A DNA stretch of 46,630 nucleotides. It comes from Neelides folsomi. Taxonomy: Eukaryota > Arthropoda > Collembola > Neelipleona > Neelidae. The position numbers were made by a program, and so were the translations under genes. Below are positions 29,846 through 41,670 of this stretch, piece by piece. Each line of letters begins with the position of its first letter. Position 1 is the first letter of the stretch. The stretch covers positions 1 through 46,630 of the forward strand of contig JAQGBZ010000451.1 in the NCBI GenBank assembly GCA_034687125.1, given 5' to 3'. Below the pieces are notes generated by a model. The model was not told where the DNA came from. It worked only from the letters and a program-made list of their open reading frames with translations, and made no database searches.

Positions 29846-31133
29846 TTTAGAGCAAACTATTTATATTAGCAGATTGATCAACCTTGCTCTTTACCATAAC
29901 CATTATCCTTTGCATTTATAAATAAATTTACAAATCTGAACTGATACATATGGTATACAGTATGTGTTGATCAAATCCTTAATTGTTATTATGACTAATG
30001 CTAATAAGAATAAGGTTGAATTCAACGAACCTGGTTAACTTTAAACTTTATCAGACCTTTGATTTCTATGGTGATTAACTTTAGATATATAGTTATAAAA
30101 TAAATATTTTAAATTCATGAAATCAAAAAATAGCAAAAAAATAATTTTTAATGAATAATATTTCATTAAAAATCATTGATTTTATATGAGTATATATTAG
30201 TTAACATAAGATAATGTTATATTGGATTTAAAATCATTGTATAAAAATCACATTGAATTTAATGATGTTTTGTGAAGTAAAGGTCAACAAAATATTTAAA
30301 ATTAAAATTCTCATTCCCAATCACGTATGATTGAATAAATCAATAAAACAAAGCTAAACAGACCTGAATATCAAAGATGTTGAAATAAAATTTTAAAAAT
30401 TAAGTAATATTGGTTATACTATACATAACATCAATTTTCTATTCGAAGGTCGTAATACTAATAACAATAAGTTATATGAACTATACTGATAGACAATAGT
30501 TAACTAAAAAACTTAAATATTAATAACACTACTAAAATTATTATGAATATCATGATTATTTTTTATTCGAATAAACAGATAATACATATTACATAAGTAA
30601 ATAGATTTATAGAATATCTATAAAGAATATAATCGCTTCTAAATAACTTTCTACTAAATATAATAAATAATAATAAACGGTAGAAATGTAATTTATGCAA
30701 TTAAGTCATCTATGCATGTAATAAATTGAACAAATGCTATTTGACAAATTACAATAAAATTTTTAAGACAAAGCTCGTTGTCGTTGAGCATTGGAAGATA
30801 ATTTAAAATAACATGTATACTTTGCATTTATGTATAGTATTCTTTATATGTATTTATGTTATCTGTATTATTTATTTTGTTTGTCTCTTTTCGGTGTTTT
30901 GTTTTTAGTGTTCCATTTCTTAAAAACGTGCAAACGATTGAATTGTGAATGAAAACAAAATTCATTATTTGTGAACTAACTTTTTGTTTTGCATTAATTT
31001 AAACCTAGTTCCATCCAAACAATTAAATTAATTGAAACAATCCAAAGTTGACTTCTTTGTTTTAAAATGTATAAAAAGCGTCTTCTCATTATTAAATGGT
31101 TTCTTACAAGGGGAATTTATGAACAATTCCAAA
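29846..31133. other. AT-rich intergenic sequence
   Basis: Shared upstream region of the nucleoside hydrolase gene and the acidic secreted protein gene. No coding frame, RNA gene or element recognised. Confidence 0.4.
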
Positions 31134-31940
31134 ATGAAAGGATTTAAGGAATTTACATTAATCTGCATTGTCTTCACTTCTTTGGTCCTTTCATTGCCAA
31201 TTGAAGAACGAACGGATTTTCCGATCCTTCAGCCACCGAGTCACGAAAACGAGATCATAAGCGAAGAAAATGACGAAGATCACATGGAATCTTCAGAAGA
31301 TGGAGGAAACCAACAAACTTCGGAATTACCTTTAGGACCAACTTCTTTCCCAATTTTAACTCCTTCCGATCCTCCGATGGCCAATGACGACAGCCAAGAA
31401 TCGGATTTACAAAGTGATGAATCGACAATTTATCCGATTTTAACTCCATCAAATCCACCAGTAAACGACGAACCCGAATCGGATTTGGAAAGTGACGAAT
31501 CGACAATATATCCAATTTTAATTCCACAACAAGAATGCAAAAAACTCAAGAAAACATGCAAAGGTTCAAATCCTTAATAATTAACTTAACTTTTTTAAAA
31601 AATTAACCAAATATGTTAAATTATGGATTTTATAGCAAAGGGGAATAAAGGACGCGAATGTGAAGAATTTAAAGAGAAATGCGGGAGCAGAAAAAGTTCC
31701 CGAAAAGGAGTGAAAAACGGGGACGGGGATTATGAAGATTGTGACGTTGACGAAAATGGTGATTGTGACGAAGATTATTTTTACAAAGTTGCACGTGAAG
31801 GATCGGCTGAAGAAGAAGAGGAATATTCTGAATCGGAAGAATCGGACGAACAAGGACCGGACATTGATGGATTATCACAATGTGTCAATGGGGTCATGAC
31901 CGGAGGAAATTCAAGCTCTTGTCCGAGTTTCATTGGTTAA
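31134..31940 (+). CDS. Secreted acidic protein with internal PIL repeats
   Basis: Two exons, 31134-31563 and 31636-31940, giving about 244 residues; an in-frame ATG at 31119 is a possible alternative start. The N-terminus MKGFKEFTLICIVFTSLVLS is a signal peptide. Exon 1 holds three or four imperfect repeats with the core YPILTPSNPP followed by an acidic ESDLESDEST stretch, readable also at DNA level. Exon 2 is lysine/glutamate rich with paired cysteines (ECKKLKKTC, GRECEEFKEKC), an Asp-rich run (DYEDCDVDENGDCDEDY), a Glu/Ser run and a C-terminal Cys pair around GGNSSSC. No known domain is recognised. The acidic runs could bind calcium or basic surfaces, for instance in cuticle or an extracellular matrix; that is inference. 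The protein looks fast-evolving and largely disordered. Confidence 0.65.
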
Positions 31941-32376
31941 ATTAAAATCAACATTATTTTTGCACCCTGTTGTTTATATTTAATTTTCTTTTAGATATTA
32001 ATACATTTTTTGATTATAATTATAATATAATACAATCTGTTTATATATTAATACACTCTGTTTATAATACACTTTGATTAAATATATAATACATTAAGAT
32101 AATGTTGATTTAACATTGGAAGAATACTTAACTTAATACTTTAACACATAAGTAGATATTTTATATAATTTGCATTTTATACTATTGTGGAATAGATACT
32201 GAAAGCATCGTTGACTGTTTTATAGCACGAATGTAAAATCTTGTTAATGTTTAACATATAACTATAATAGGTATAGTTAACATACATTGATTTAACATAA
32301 GTTAGAAGGATATGTCATCACAAATGCATTAATATTTCAATTCGGTGATAATTCGTAAATGTGGGTTAACTTGGAA
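31941..32376. other. AT-rich intergenic sequence
   Basis: 3' flanks of two convergent genes. Contains short repeats of a TTATATATTAATACA type around 32040-32080. Nothing else recognised. Confidence 0.4.
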
Positions 32377-34756
<2,380 letters not shown>

Positions 34757-35892
34757 AATGAACAATTTGCTATTTGAAATTATTGAAATAAAATGAAAAA
34801 TATTAATTAAACTGTAAATGAAAGAAGTGTGTAATGTCAAAAGGTATTTTAACTAAGAATTAAAATAGAAAAATTATGTAAAAAGAATTTGGTAATTTTC
34901 CACTCAATTTAAGCCAAGCGGTTTGGGGACTGAGGACGAGTTTTACTTCTTTGCCTTTCCCAATGTCTCATTACCATCATTGGGGAATTTTAATATAAAG
35001 TGGAGTTTTAATGATAAATACACTACAAATTACAATGATCGAAAGCTTATGTTAACCAAATGCACCATGTTTATCATATAAAGTAGGCTTAAATAGGGCA
35101 GCTATGATAATAATTATAGCTCGCCCAAATGCATTTGGGAGAGCATTTAAATGTCTAATTCTTATTCATGAAAAATGCATTTAGGTGAATTCGTATGAAT
35201 TTATTAGTATTCACAATTAGTCACACTAATCACAGGATTTAAATAAAAATGAATTATAAAAAATCTCACTAATATCTTCATACGTTTTTTAAAATTAATT
35301 ATTAAATGTTATGTTTAATTAATGCAATTTTATGCAACAATGTATTTTTATGATATTGATGGTAAATCTTAAATCAGTAATTTTCATTTTAAGTTATTCC
35401 ATTTTTATTATCTATTTAATATAGATACATATATTGATATTAGGTGTATGAATACAAACATGACTTGTACATGTATAATATACTCTTGTAATGTAGAGTG
35501 TATATACAGAGCAGTACACTTATAAAAAGTGTTATATGCAAGTTTTTTATAAGAGATAATACATTTAACTAATTATAAATATAATGTAGTTACTGGTGCA
35601 TTTAAGTGGAAGAAAGCTAAGAAGCAAAAACTGTTTAACTAACACGTCCGTGATGTGATCTTGATACATACAATGTATCATATGAATGTATACCTATCAT
35701 ACTTATATTTTCCTTGAATACTTTATATACCTATTCAAAGACTAAAATTTATATAAGAATAAAATGAATGCCATTCGGATCTTAATAAATAGGTTATTAC
35801 AACAAATAAGCTCAAGTTTTATGTTCTTCGGATTCGGACTTCCTTTAGTTAATTGAATTCAGCGTTATTACTCTACAACTAGAACATATCAT
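34757..35892. other. Intergenic, divergent promoter region
   Basis: Lies between GDH and the small cysteine-containing protein gene, which point away from each other. AT-rich with no coding frame that I can support. Confidence 0.4.
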
Positions 35893-35931
35893 TATATAAA
35901 TACATTTTATACAACTAAATTAATCGTCAGT
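35893..35931 (+). promoter_or_regulatory. Candidate core promoter of the small secreted protein
   Basis: TATATAAA at 35893-35900 is followed 36 bp later (T to A) by TCAGT at 35927-35931, an arthropod initiator pentamer. Spacing is close to the usual TATA-initiator distance. A 5' untranslated exon from here would splice to the acceptor TTTTTTAG that precedes the ATG at 36122. Confidence 0.4.
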
Positions 35932-36121
35932 AGTCTTTCTTTCTTTCAGTCAGTGGCGATTTAGGAAACACCGTTGAAACACGTTTTTCATCCACAAAAT
36001 TCAAGCTGTTAAAACATGTCAATTTTAATATTTTTATTTCTATTTAAAATCTTTCAATTATAATACAATTTGAACTAATGTTTTTGATATTGGTTATTTA
36101 TTCTTATTTTTTAGTGCCAGA

Positions 36122-36487
36122 ATGGGGAAAATATTTCTTCCAATTTTGTTCATCGTCATGGTCATTGGTCTTTTAATTGAAGAAGCTGAAAGCATGAAAG
36201 GACCTGGAATTGTGTTGAAAAGAAGCTGTGAAGGATGCAAGAAAAACAAGAAAATCGTTCCATTAACAACAATGATGACGATTGAATTTGATGAACAAAC
36301 TGAAGATCCAATTAATGATAACAAAGAAGACCAAGAACCAAATGAAGAAAATGAAAATAAAGAAAATTCTCCCGATTCTGTTTTAATTAAAACTGAAGAT
36401 ATTGAAGGAGGAACTTTATGGAAATTTGCAAAGGCTCCTAAAACATGCCCATGTAAAACATGCACTAAAAAGTGTTGCTGTACTTAA
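36122..36487 (+). CDS. Small secreted cysteine-containing protein
   Basis: A single coding exon of 121 residues directly after a splice acceptor, so an untranslated first exon is expected upstream. Signal peptide MGKIFLPILFIVMVIGLLIEEAES. The mature protein has an N-terminal Cys pair in RSCEGCKKNKK, a long acidic Asn/Glu-rich linker (about residues 60-85), and a C-terminal cysteine cluster CPCKTCTKKCCCT. Cysteines confined to both ends around an acidic spacer suggest an extracellular peptide with disulphides or metal binding. No family recognised. It converges on the chemoreceptor-like gene with about 120 bp between stops. Confidence 0.65.
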   Translation: MGKIFLPILFIVMVIGLLIEEAESMKGPGIVLKRSCEGCKKNKKIVPLTTMMTIEFDEQTEDPINDNKEDQEPNEENENKENSPDSVLIKTEDIEGGTLWKFAKAPKTCPCKTCTKKCCCT

Positions 36488-36606
36488 AATCATTTACATA
36501 TTTCAATATGTATTTGTTCTTTATACTTAATTCTCTAACTCTTTTTAACAAAATCCTTAATTTAATAAAATGACTTGTATTTAAAATAATTTTATTTAAT
36601 AAGAAT

Positions 36607-38019
36607 TTAAAACGTAAGCAGCATATTGACAACAACATCAAAAAGAACATGAAACATCTCAAGCGTTGAGTTTGAATGAAATTCTCCAAAGAGCCCATTT
36701 TTAATTCGAGTTTTTCTCACAGACTTCCAAATGCGTTTTTCAAGTTTATAACTGGCAGGATTTATCATTGAAATCAAAACCGATCTCACAACTTGTGCAT
36801 TTTTCACAATCATATTTGAATAAAGACAAAGAAAATAAATATCAAGGGGAATTGTTACAACAATTATAATTGAGACAATAACAATAAAGAATGAAACGCT
36901 GTTAAATAAAGTAATTAAAAAATATGTCAAAAATCCAAATACAATATAAAAACCGTAAATAAAAACGCTGAGAAGATTTTCTGTAAACTCGTTCGACCAT
37001 TCAAGCATGAATTGAATATTTAAATATGCATATTTATATTCTTTATAAATTTCCTTTTTTAAAAATGGATCCATTTTATTATGAATTAATTCATAATTTT
37101 TTGAGTTTGAGCTATTAATTAATATTACAAATTATAATTAATAAATAATCATGAAATTAATATTTAATATTAAATTAATAATAATCTTGCCTTAATTTTG
37201 CCATTATTCTTTCCATGTAGGCTAAAATAATGTATAGTCCAGAACAACAAGATAAACAATTCATCACTTGACAGAAATACATCCAATAAGTCAAAATTCT
37301 AATAATTATGTTTAAGTAATAAGTGAAATCATTCATGGTTTCAAAATTTGGATATGCAAATTCAATAATACTTTTAAACTTAATCTGTGGAATTAAAGCC
37401 GAGAGAAAAAAAGGAATTATTAATTTGGGGAAAATTTTAGTGAAACTATAAAAACAATAATCACTTATTTCCCATTTAGGTTTTATTTTATATTTATTCC
37501 CTGTAAAAAATAGTTATTGTCTATTAGATTCATTAAATATAAAACATAAACAATAATTAATAAGTTAAATTTTAAGCGGTTCAAGTTAAAGTCCCAATTT
37601 AAGATGGTTACCATAGGAACATTGGAACCGTTCTAATTCCATATATTGTCAAATTTACCCAGAAATATGATGAAGTTCATTAAGGCATTAAAAAATATGT
37701 AAAATTGTTCGTAAAATGAAATAACACAACAAGTTATAAGTAGATCCAAAATATTTAATAATACAATGCAAAAATCAATTGGAAATTTTTTCAAATCAAA
37801 TTCTCTCAAAAGAAGATCTTTAACAAAACTAAGTATAATAAAAATTTCTGCAAACATTCTTAAAAAAGAAAAAACCTTAAAAAATGTAACTTTAATTTTG
37901 TTCATTAAAACTAATTGGAATGTTTCTAGTGGATTAAATTCATATGGGATTATTAAATAGAAACCTAACAAACTAATAAACTCAATTAAGTTTTTTAATA
38001 TTTTTGGGTCGAAAATCAT
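36607..38019 (-). CDS. Multi-pass membrane protein, chemoreceptor-like
   Basis: Three exons on the minus strand: 38019-37659, 37500-37191 and 37111-36607, giving 391 residues, the size of arthropod gustatory/odorant-type receptors. About seven hydrophobic segments can be counted (for example FFKVFSFLRMFAEIFIILSF, ILDLLITCCVISFYEQF, the stretch around FLTYFLITLFNSVSFFIVIV). The last exon ends with a basic loop (KLEKRIWKSVRKTRIKNG) and a final hydrophobic helix (FHVLFDVVVNMLLTF), the topology expected of insect-type ligand-gated chemoreceptors, but the diagnostic TYxxxxxQF motif is not exact. Intron 2 uses a GC donor (AAG followed by GCAAGA) in perfect phase. Family call is by topology and size only. 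Confidence 0.6.
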
Positions 38020-38349
38020 AGTTTGCTATTGGTTATATTTTCCATAAATTGAAACGATAATATTACTCTTAAAATATTAACCATTTGCTTCAATTTAGCC
38101 TTAAAGCCTTAATTTTTATATGGTGCAATCAGAAATATTCTATAGGTAAAATGCACAAGTAGAATTTTCTATATGACTATATCGGCAATTTCAAAAACAA
38201 ATTCGATACTGGTAATGGCAACGGTAGTTATGTAAACAAAAATCAGATTGCATATATGGATTTGATTTATGGAAAAAATATATGATTATTTGATTATAGA
38301 CATTGTATAGTCTTTAAAGTATTGATTTTGATTACGACAATAAATCTAT
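38020..38349. other. Intergenic, upstream of the chemoreceptor-like gene
   Basis: AT-rich, nothing recognised. Confidence 0.4.
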
Positions 38350-39421
38350 ATAAGGGTGTTGCGCTTAGAGTGGACGAGGAGCATGTCTGGACGTATCAAA
38401 TACACGCAAATCCATAGTTTTAAGCGTATCCTCCAGTCTGGACGCTTCAATTACACACAAACACACTGTTTAAAGTATATCCCCCAGTGTGGACGTATCT
38501 TTTAACACACACTAAATTTACCAAATTCGAAGTTTTAAAGGATTAAGCTTTTCTTGAAATTTCTCCACTCGAACCCTTTCTAATTTTATAACTTACACTG
38601 ACTTTTATTACTTTGTTTAATGTTATAACTCGAGTCAAAACATAATAGGTTTCAATCATGTTGTAATATCCTATAACTGTTTAAATGTTTCAATACCCAT
38701 ATCGCCCATATTTATATTATGGGCGAATATATACAATATTTACGAACAACTGAACAATACCTCTCACTTTTCCCCTTAATAAACTATTCACATTACCTGG
38801 CCGGACTCAAAAATAAAAAAACCTTGTTAATTAAATCCTAAAACATACTAACTTGTGAGTTGACTCACAAGGTGAAAAACCGCTTGAGTGAAAATATATA
38901 ATTATAGGAGTATTCAAATAGAAAATTTAATTTGCATACATAGGGCATACAAAAGGGGAAAAACGATTTAAATGTAATTTGTATAATAAGTGAAAAACCA
39001 TTTAAATGTAAAATATGTAAAGCCTTTTCTAATAAATGGAAAATTAATAATTCACACAAGAGTCCACATAAGTGAAAAACCATTTAAATACAATAAGTCG
39101 TTTTACACAGATATTCATTCAATAATTCAATGTAAGTTGATTTCACACATGTAAAAAAACCATTTAAATAAGTTGTAAGTTATAAAATTAGAAAGGGTTC
39201 GAGTGGAGAAATTTCAAGAAAAGCTTAATCCTTTAAAACTTCGAATTTGGTAAATTTAGTGTGTGTTAAAAGATACGTCCACACTGGGGGATATACTTTA
39301 AACAGTGTGTTTGTGTGTAATTGAAGCGTCCAGACTGGAGGATACGCTTAAAACTATGGATTTGCGTGTATTTGATACGTCCAGACATGCTCCTCGTCCA
39401 CTCTAAGCGCAACACCCTTAT
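38350..39421. mobile_element. Long-TIR DNA element carrying a zinc-finger gene fragment
   Basis: Two 248-bp arms, 38350-38597 and 39174-39421, are inverted copies that match at every base I compared. They begin ATAAGGGTGTTGCGCTTAG and contain three spaced short motifs like GTCTGGACG. The 576-bp centre is AT-rich and contains a decayed C2H2 zinc-finger array. No transposase frame is present. Long TIRs with captured host sequence are typical of Mutator-like (Pack-MULE-type) elements, but I could not identify a clean target duplication (left flank AATCTAT, right flank TTATTTA), so the superfamily is open. Confidence 0.8.
38598..39173 (+). pseudogene. Decayed C2H2 zinc-finger array inside the long-TIR element
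   Basis: Linker-like units recur on the plus strand: GEKPLE at 38871, GEKRFKC at 38955 (84 bp on, exactly one zinc-finger period), SEKPFKCKICKAFSNKW at 38989, SEKPFK at 39071 and a further KKPFK near 39154. Cys pairs (C-x2-C) survive at about 39007-39018 and His residues at 39053 and 39065. Stops and frameshifts separate the units, and one unit is shortened to 34 bp, so no protein is made. The source was probably a host KRAB-less C2H2 gene. Confidence 0.7.
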
Positions 39422-40069
39422 TTATTTAATTGCACAATCAACTTAATGTTTCAATTGAATGTCAATATATGTAATAATGTAAATTAATAAATAAAAAAAT
39501 AATTGAAAATAAAACCCACTTAATAAAGATATCGTTTTCTAATTAATGGAATTTCCCTTAATGCCTTATCTAACCCATTTAACAAATAGTTTATCACAGA
39601 TGGATTTGGAAATTCTGACTTTGAATTTAACAATTGTTTCAAACATGAATTGAAAAACGAACAATCTCATTTCATATATCAAATATAGGTATAAGCCGTA
39701 CTACTAAATAGTGACTAAATATAACTATAATTAAAAAAGTTGCGTATATTTATTAAATGCTAACATGTTAATGTTATTGTTATAAAAACACTTAAAAACC
39801 AATTTCACTCAACATTGCTTTTACAATTTTCTTTTGTCAACATGAAAATAAATACATTATCTTAATTAATTGATTGATATGATTTAATTGAATAATTCCC
39901 CAATAGATATTTGCCTAAGATTTATTAAACATGAAATTTACTTGAGATAAAAAATTTAAAGATTATAAAAATGGAATAAAATCAATGGCACGAAGAATTG
40001 TATTGCATTTAAAAAGTTTATTTACTTTAAGATCCATCAAAGTTAGAAGTTAGATCAAATTTATTTAAA
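39422..40069. other. AT-rich intergenic sequence
   Basis: Upstream of the second ML-domain gene; no element or frame recognised. Confidence 0.4.
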
Positions 40070-40896
40070 ATGAAAATAGCAATTTTATTATTATGTGTTG
40101 CTGCTGCACACGCTGCTTCAATCTCATCCAAATCCTCGCCATTCATTGAAGGAACCGAAGATTGTGGTACGCATTTTTAAATATCTTTATTAATTATATA
40201 TAAAATAGTCAAATTAACTTTTCAAAAAATAGTTAACTAATAAATTTTTTAATTTTAGGTTCACTTGCTCTTGTATTTGCCATGAGGGTCTCAGGTTGCC
40301 CGAGCAATCCTTGTTCAATTGAAGCTGGAACAAACGTTCAAGCCGAAGTTGATTTCTTGCCAAGTAAGAAAATTTATTCCGGTCTCATTTTCCTATTAAC
40401 TATTAAGCTTACTTAAATCAAAATCAATTTAATTTATTTTTGGTAATTAGGAAGCGCACATCCTTATTTGGTTATGCACCTTCATGCCTTAATAGGAGGA
40501 ATTGATGTGAGTTTAACGATCATTAAACTTTTTTAAAAAAAATGAAGTTTGAGAACTAATAATCTGATAATTCAAATTCCATGTGTTTTAGATTGATATC
40601 TTCAGAGGACAAATTCCGGACTCTGGCGTCGAGCCAGGAAGAGTTTATACCGTTGCTAATGACATCCCAGCAGATCCAATTCTTAAAGGAGTATGATGAT
40701 CAAATTTTTATTATTTGGATTCATTTTATTCTTCATTTTAATTTCATACATTACACTTCACAAATCCACAATGAATTCACATTTATTTTTGTATATTAAT
40801 TTTCAGATTCTAATGCACATTACATTCTCCCTCTATGGACATGATGCAAATCCAGTCCATCATATTTGCAAGAAATTTCACGCTACCATTGTCTAA
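40070..40896 (+). CDS. Secreted ML-domain (NPC2/MD-2-like) lipid-binding protein 2
   Basis: Five exons: 40070-40166, 40259-40363, 40451-40506, 40592-40690 and 40807-40896, giving 148 residues. Signal peptide MKIAILLLCVAAAHA. The mature protein opens EDCGSLALVFAM, has the Cys pair GCPSNPC and the strand SIEAGTNVQAEVDFLP, and ends with a single Cys strand HHICKKFHATIV. These match the NPC2/ML layout, again without the mid-protein cysteine pair. The first intron falls at the same DCG codon and phase as in the ML gene at 14350-15092, which supports common ancestry despite low identity. Expected role: binding and shuttling sterols or other lipids outside the cell or in lysosomes. Confidence 0.85.
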
Positions 40897-41409
40897 CAAA
40901 TTAACAATACAACTTCTGTAAAAATTATTTATTGTATATGAAAGTTTATATGAATATTTTTATTAAAATAAACATTAAGATTAATTTTGTTCCATTTTAT
41001 TTTAAAGCAACTACTATTGGTAGCTATTATGTATGTACTACCCAAACACAAAAATTTTTGCGTGCTCCTTGGTTAACCCAAACGAGGGATCACGCAAACA
41101 ATTTTATATTTGGATTGTAATATGAATTTTATGGATAAATACATATTATATCATAATTATAGGCATTGCAAGATATTAGGTATAATATAATATATCGAAT
41201 AATATAATATTAATATCGTATAATATACTGTATGTCGTATCATATCATATGCATATATCTATATCATATACCTATATACAAATAATATATAATATATCGT
41301 AAAAGGGTAGTAGGGATGAGTTTCTCCCTCTATCTTAATTTGAGCAAACAGTAAACAAAGGAGATTCTTTTCCACGTTGTTGTTCGATCTTCGATATACC
41401 AAAACTACC
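40897..41409. other. Intergenic with a hairpin and an AT microsatellite
   Basis: An imperfect hairpin lies at about 41056-41098 (TTGCGTGCTCC pairing with GGATCACGCAA). From about 41170 to 41300 the sequence is a degenerate ATATCATATA/AATATA simple repeat. No coding sequence recognised. Confidence 0.45.
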
Positions 41410-41425
41410 CATGCTGTTAATTTTT
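41410..41425 (+). other. Possible 5' untranslated exon end of the RS-rich gene
   Basis: A strong donor (TTTTTGTAAGT) ending an exon at about 41424 can splice to the acceptor at 41640-41641, just before the ATG at 41671. The upstream ATG at 41410 is not in frame after that splice, so the exon is taken as leader. Confidence 0.35.
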
Positions 41426-41670
41426 GTAAGTCACTACATCATTCCATTATTAACGAATCATTAACCATTTAATCATTCATAATCATATAATCATAGTCTG
41501 ATTTATATATTTCATTAACAGATTCAATTCCTCATTTATCTGTTTTATTTCTAATTTTCTAACAACTTGTAAAATTGACATTTTCTAACAGTTCATTTTA
41601 TTCTTATTAAATATATTTTATTTGTTCAATTATTATTATAGGAGAAATTGTCAAATTGAACTCTGACCAG

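Noticed and set aside
41170..41300. Possible CRISPR-like or regulatory repeat array
   Set aside because: It is a degenerate ATATCATATA microsatellite with no regular spacers, in a eukaryotic genome.
41410..41424. Upstream ATG as the start of the RS-rich protein
   Set aside because: After splicing at the strong GTAAGT donor it is out of frame with the protein; ATG 41671 fits.
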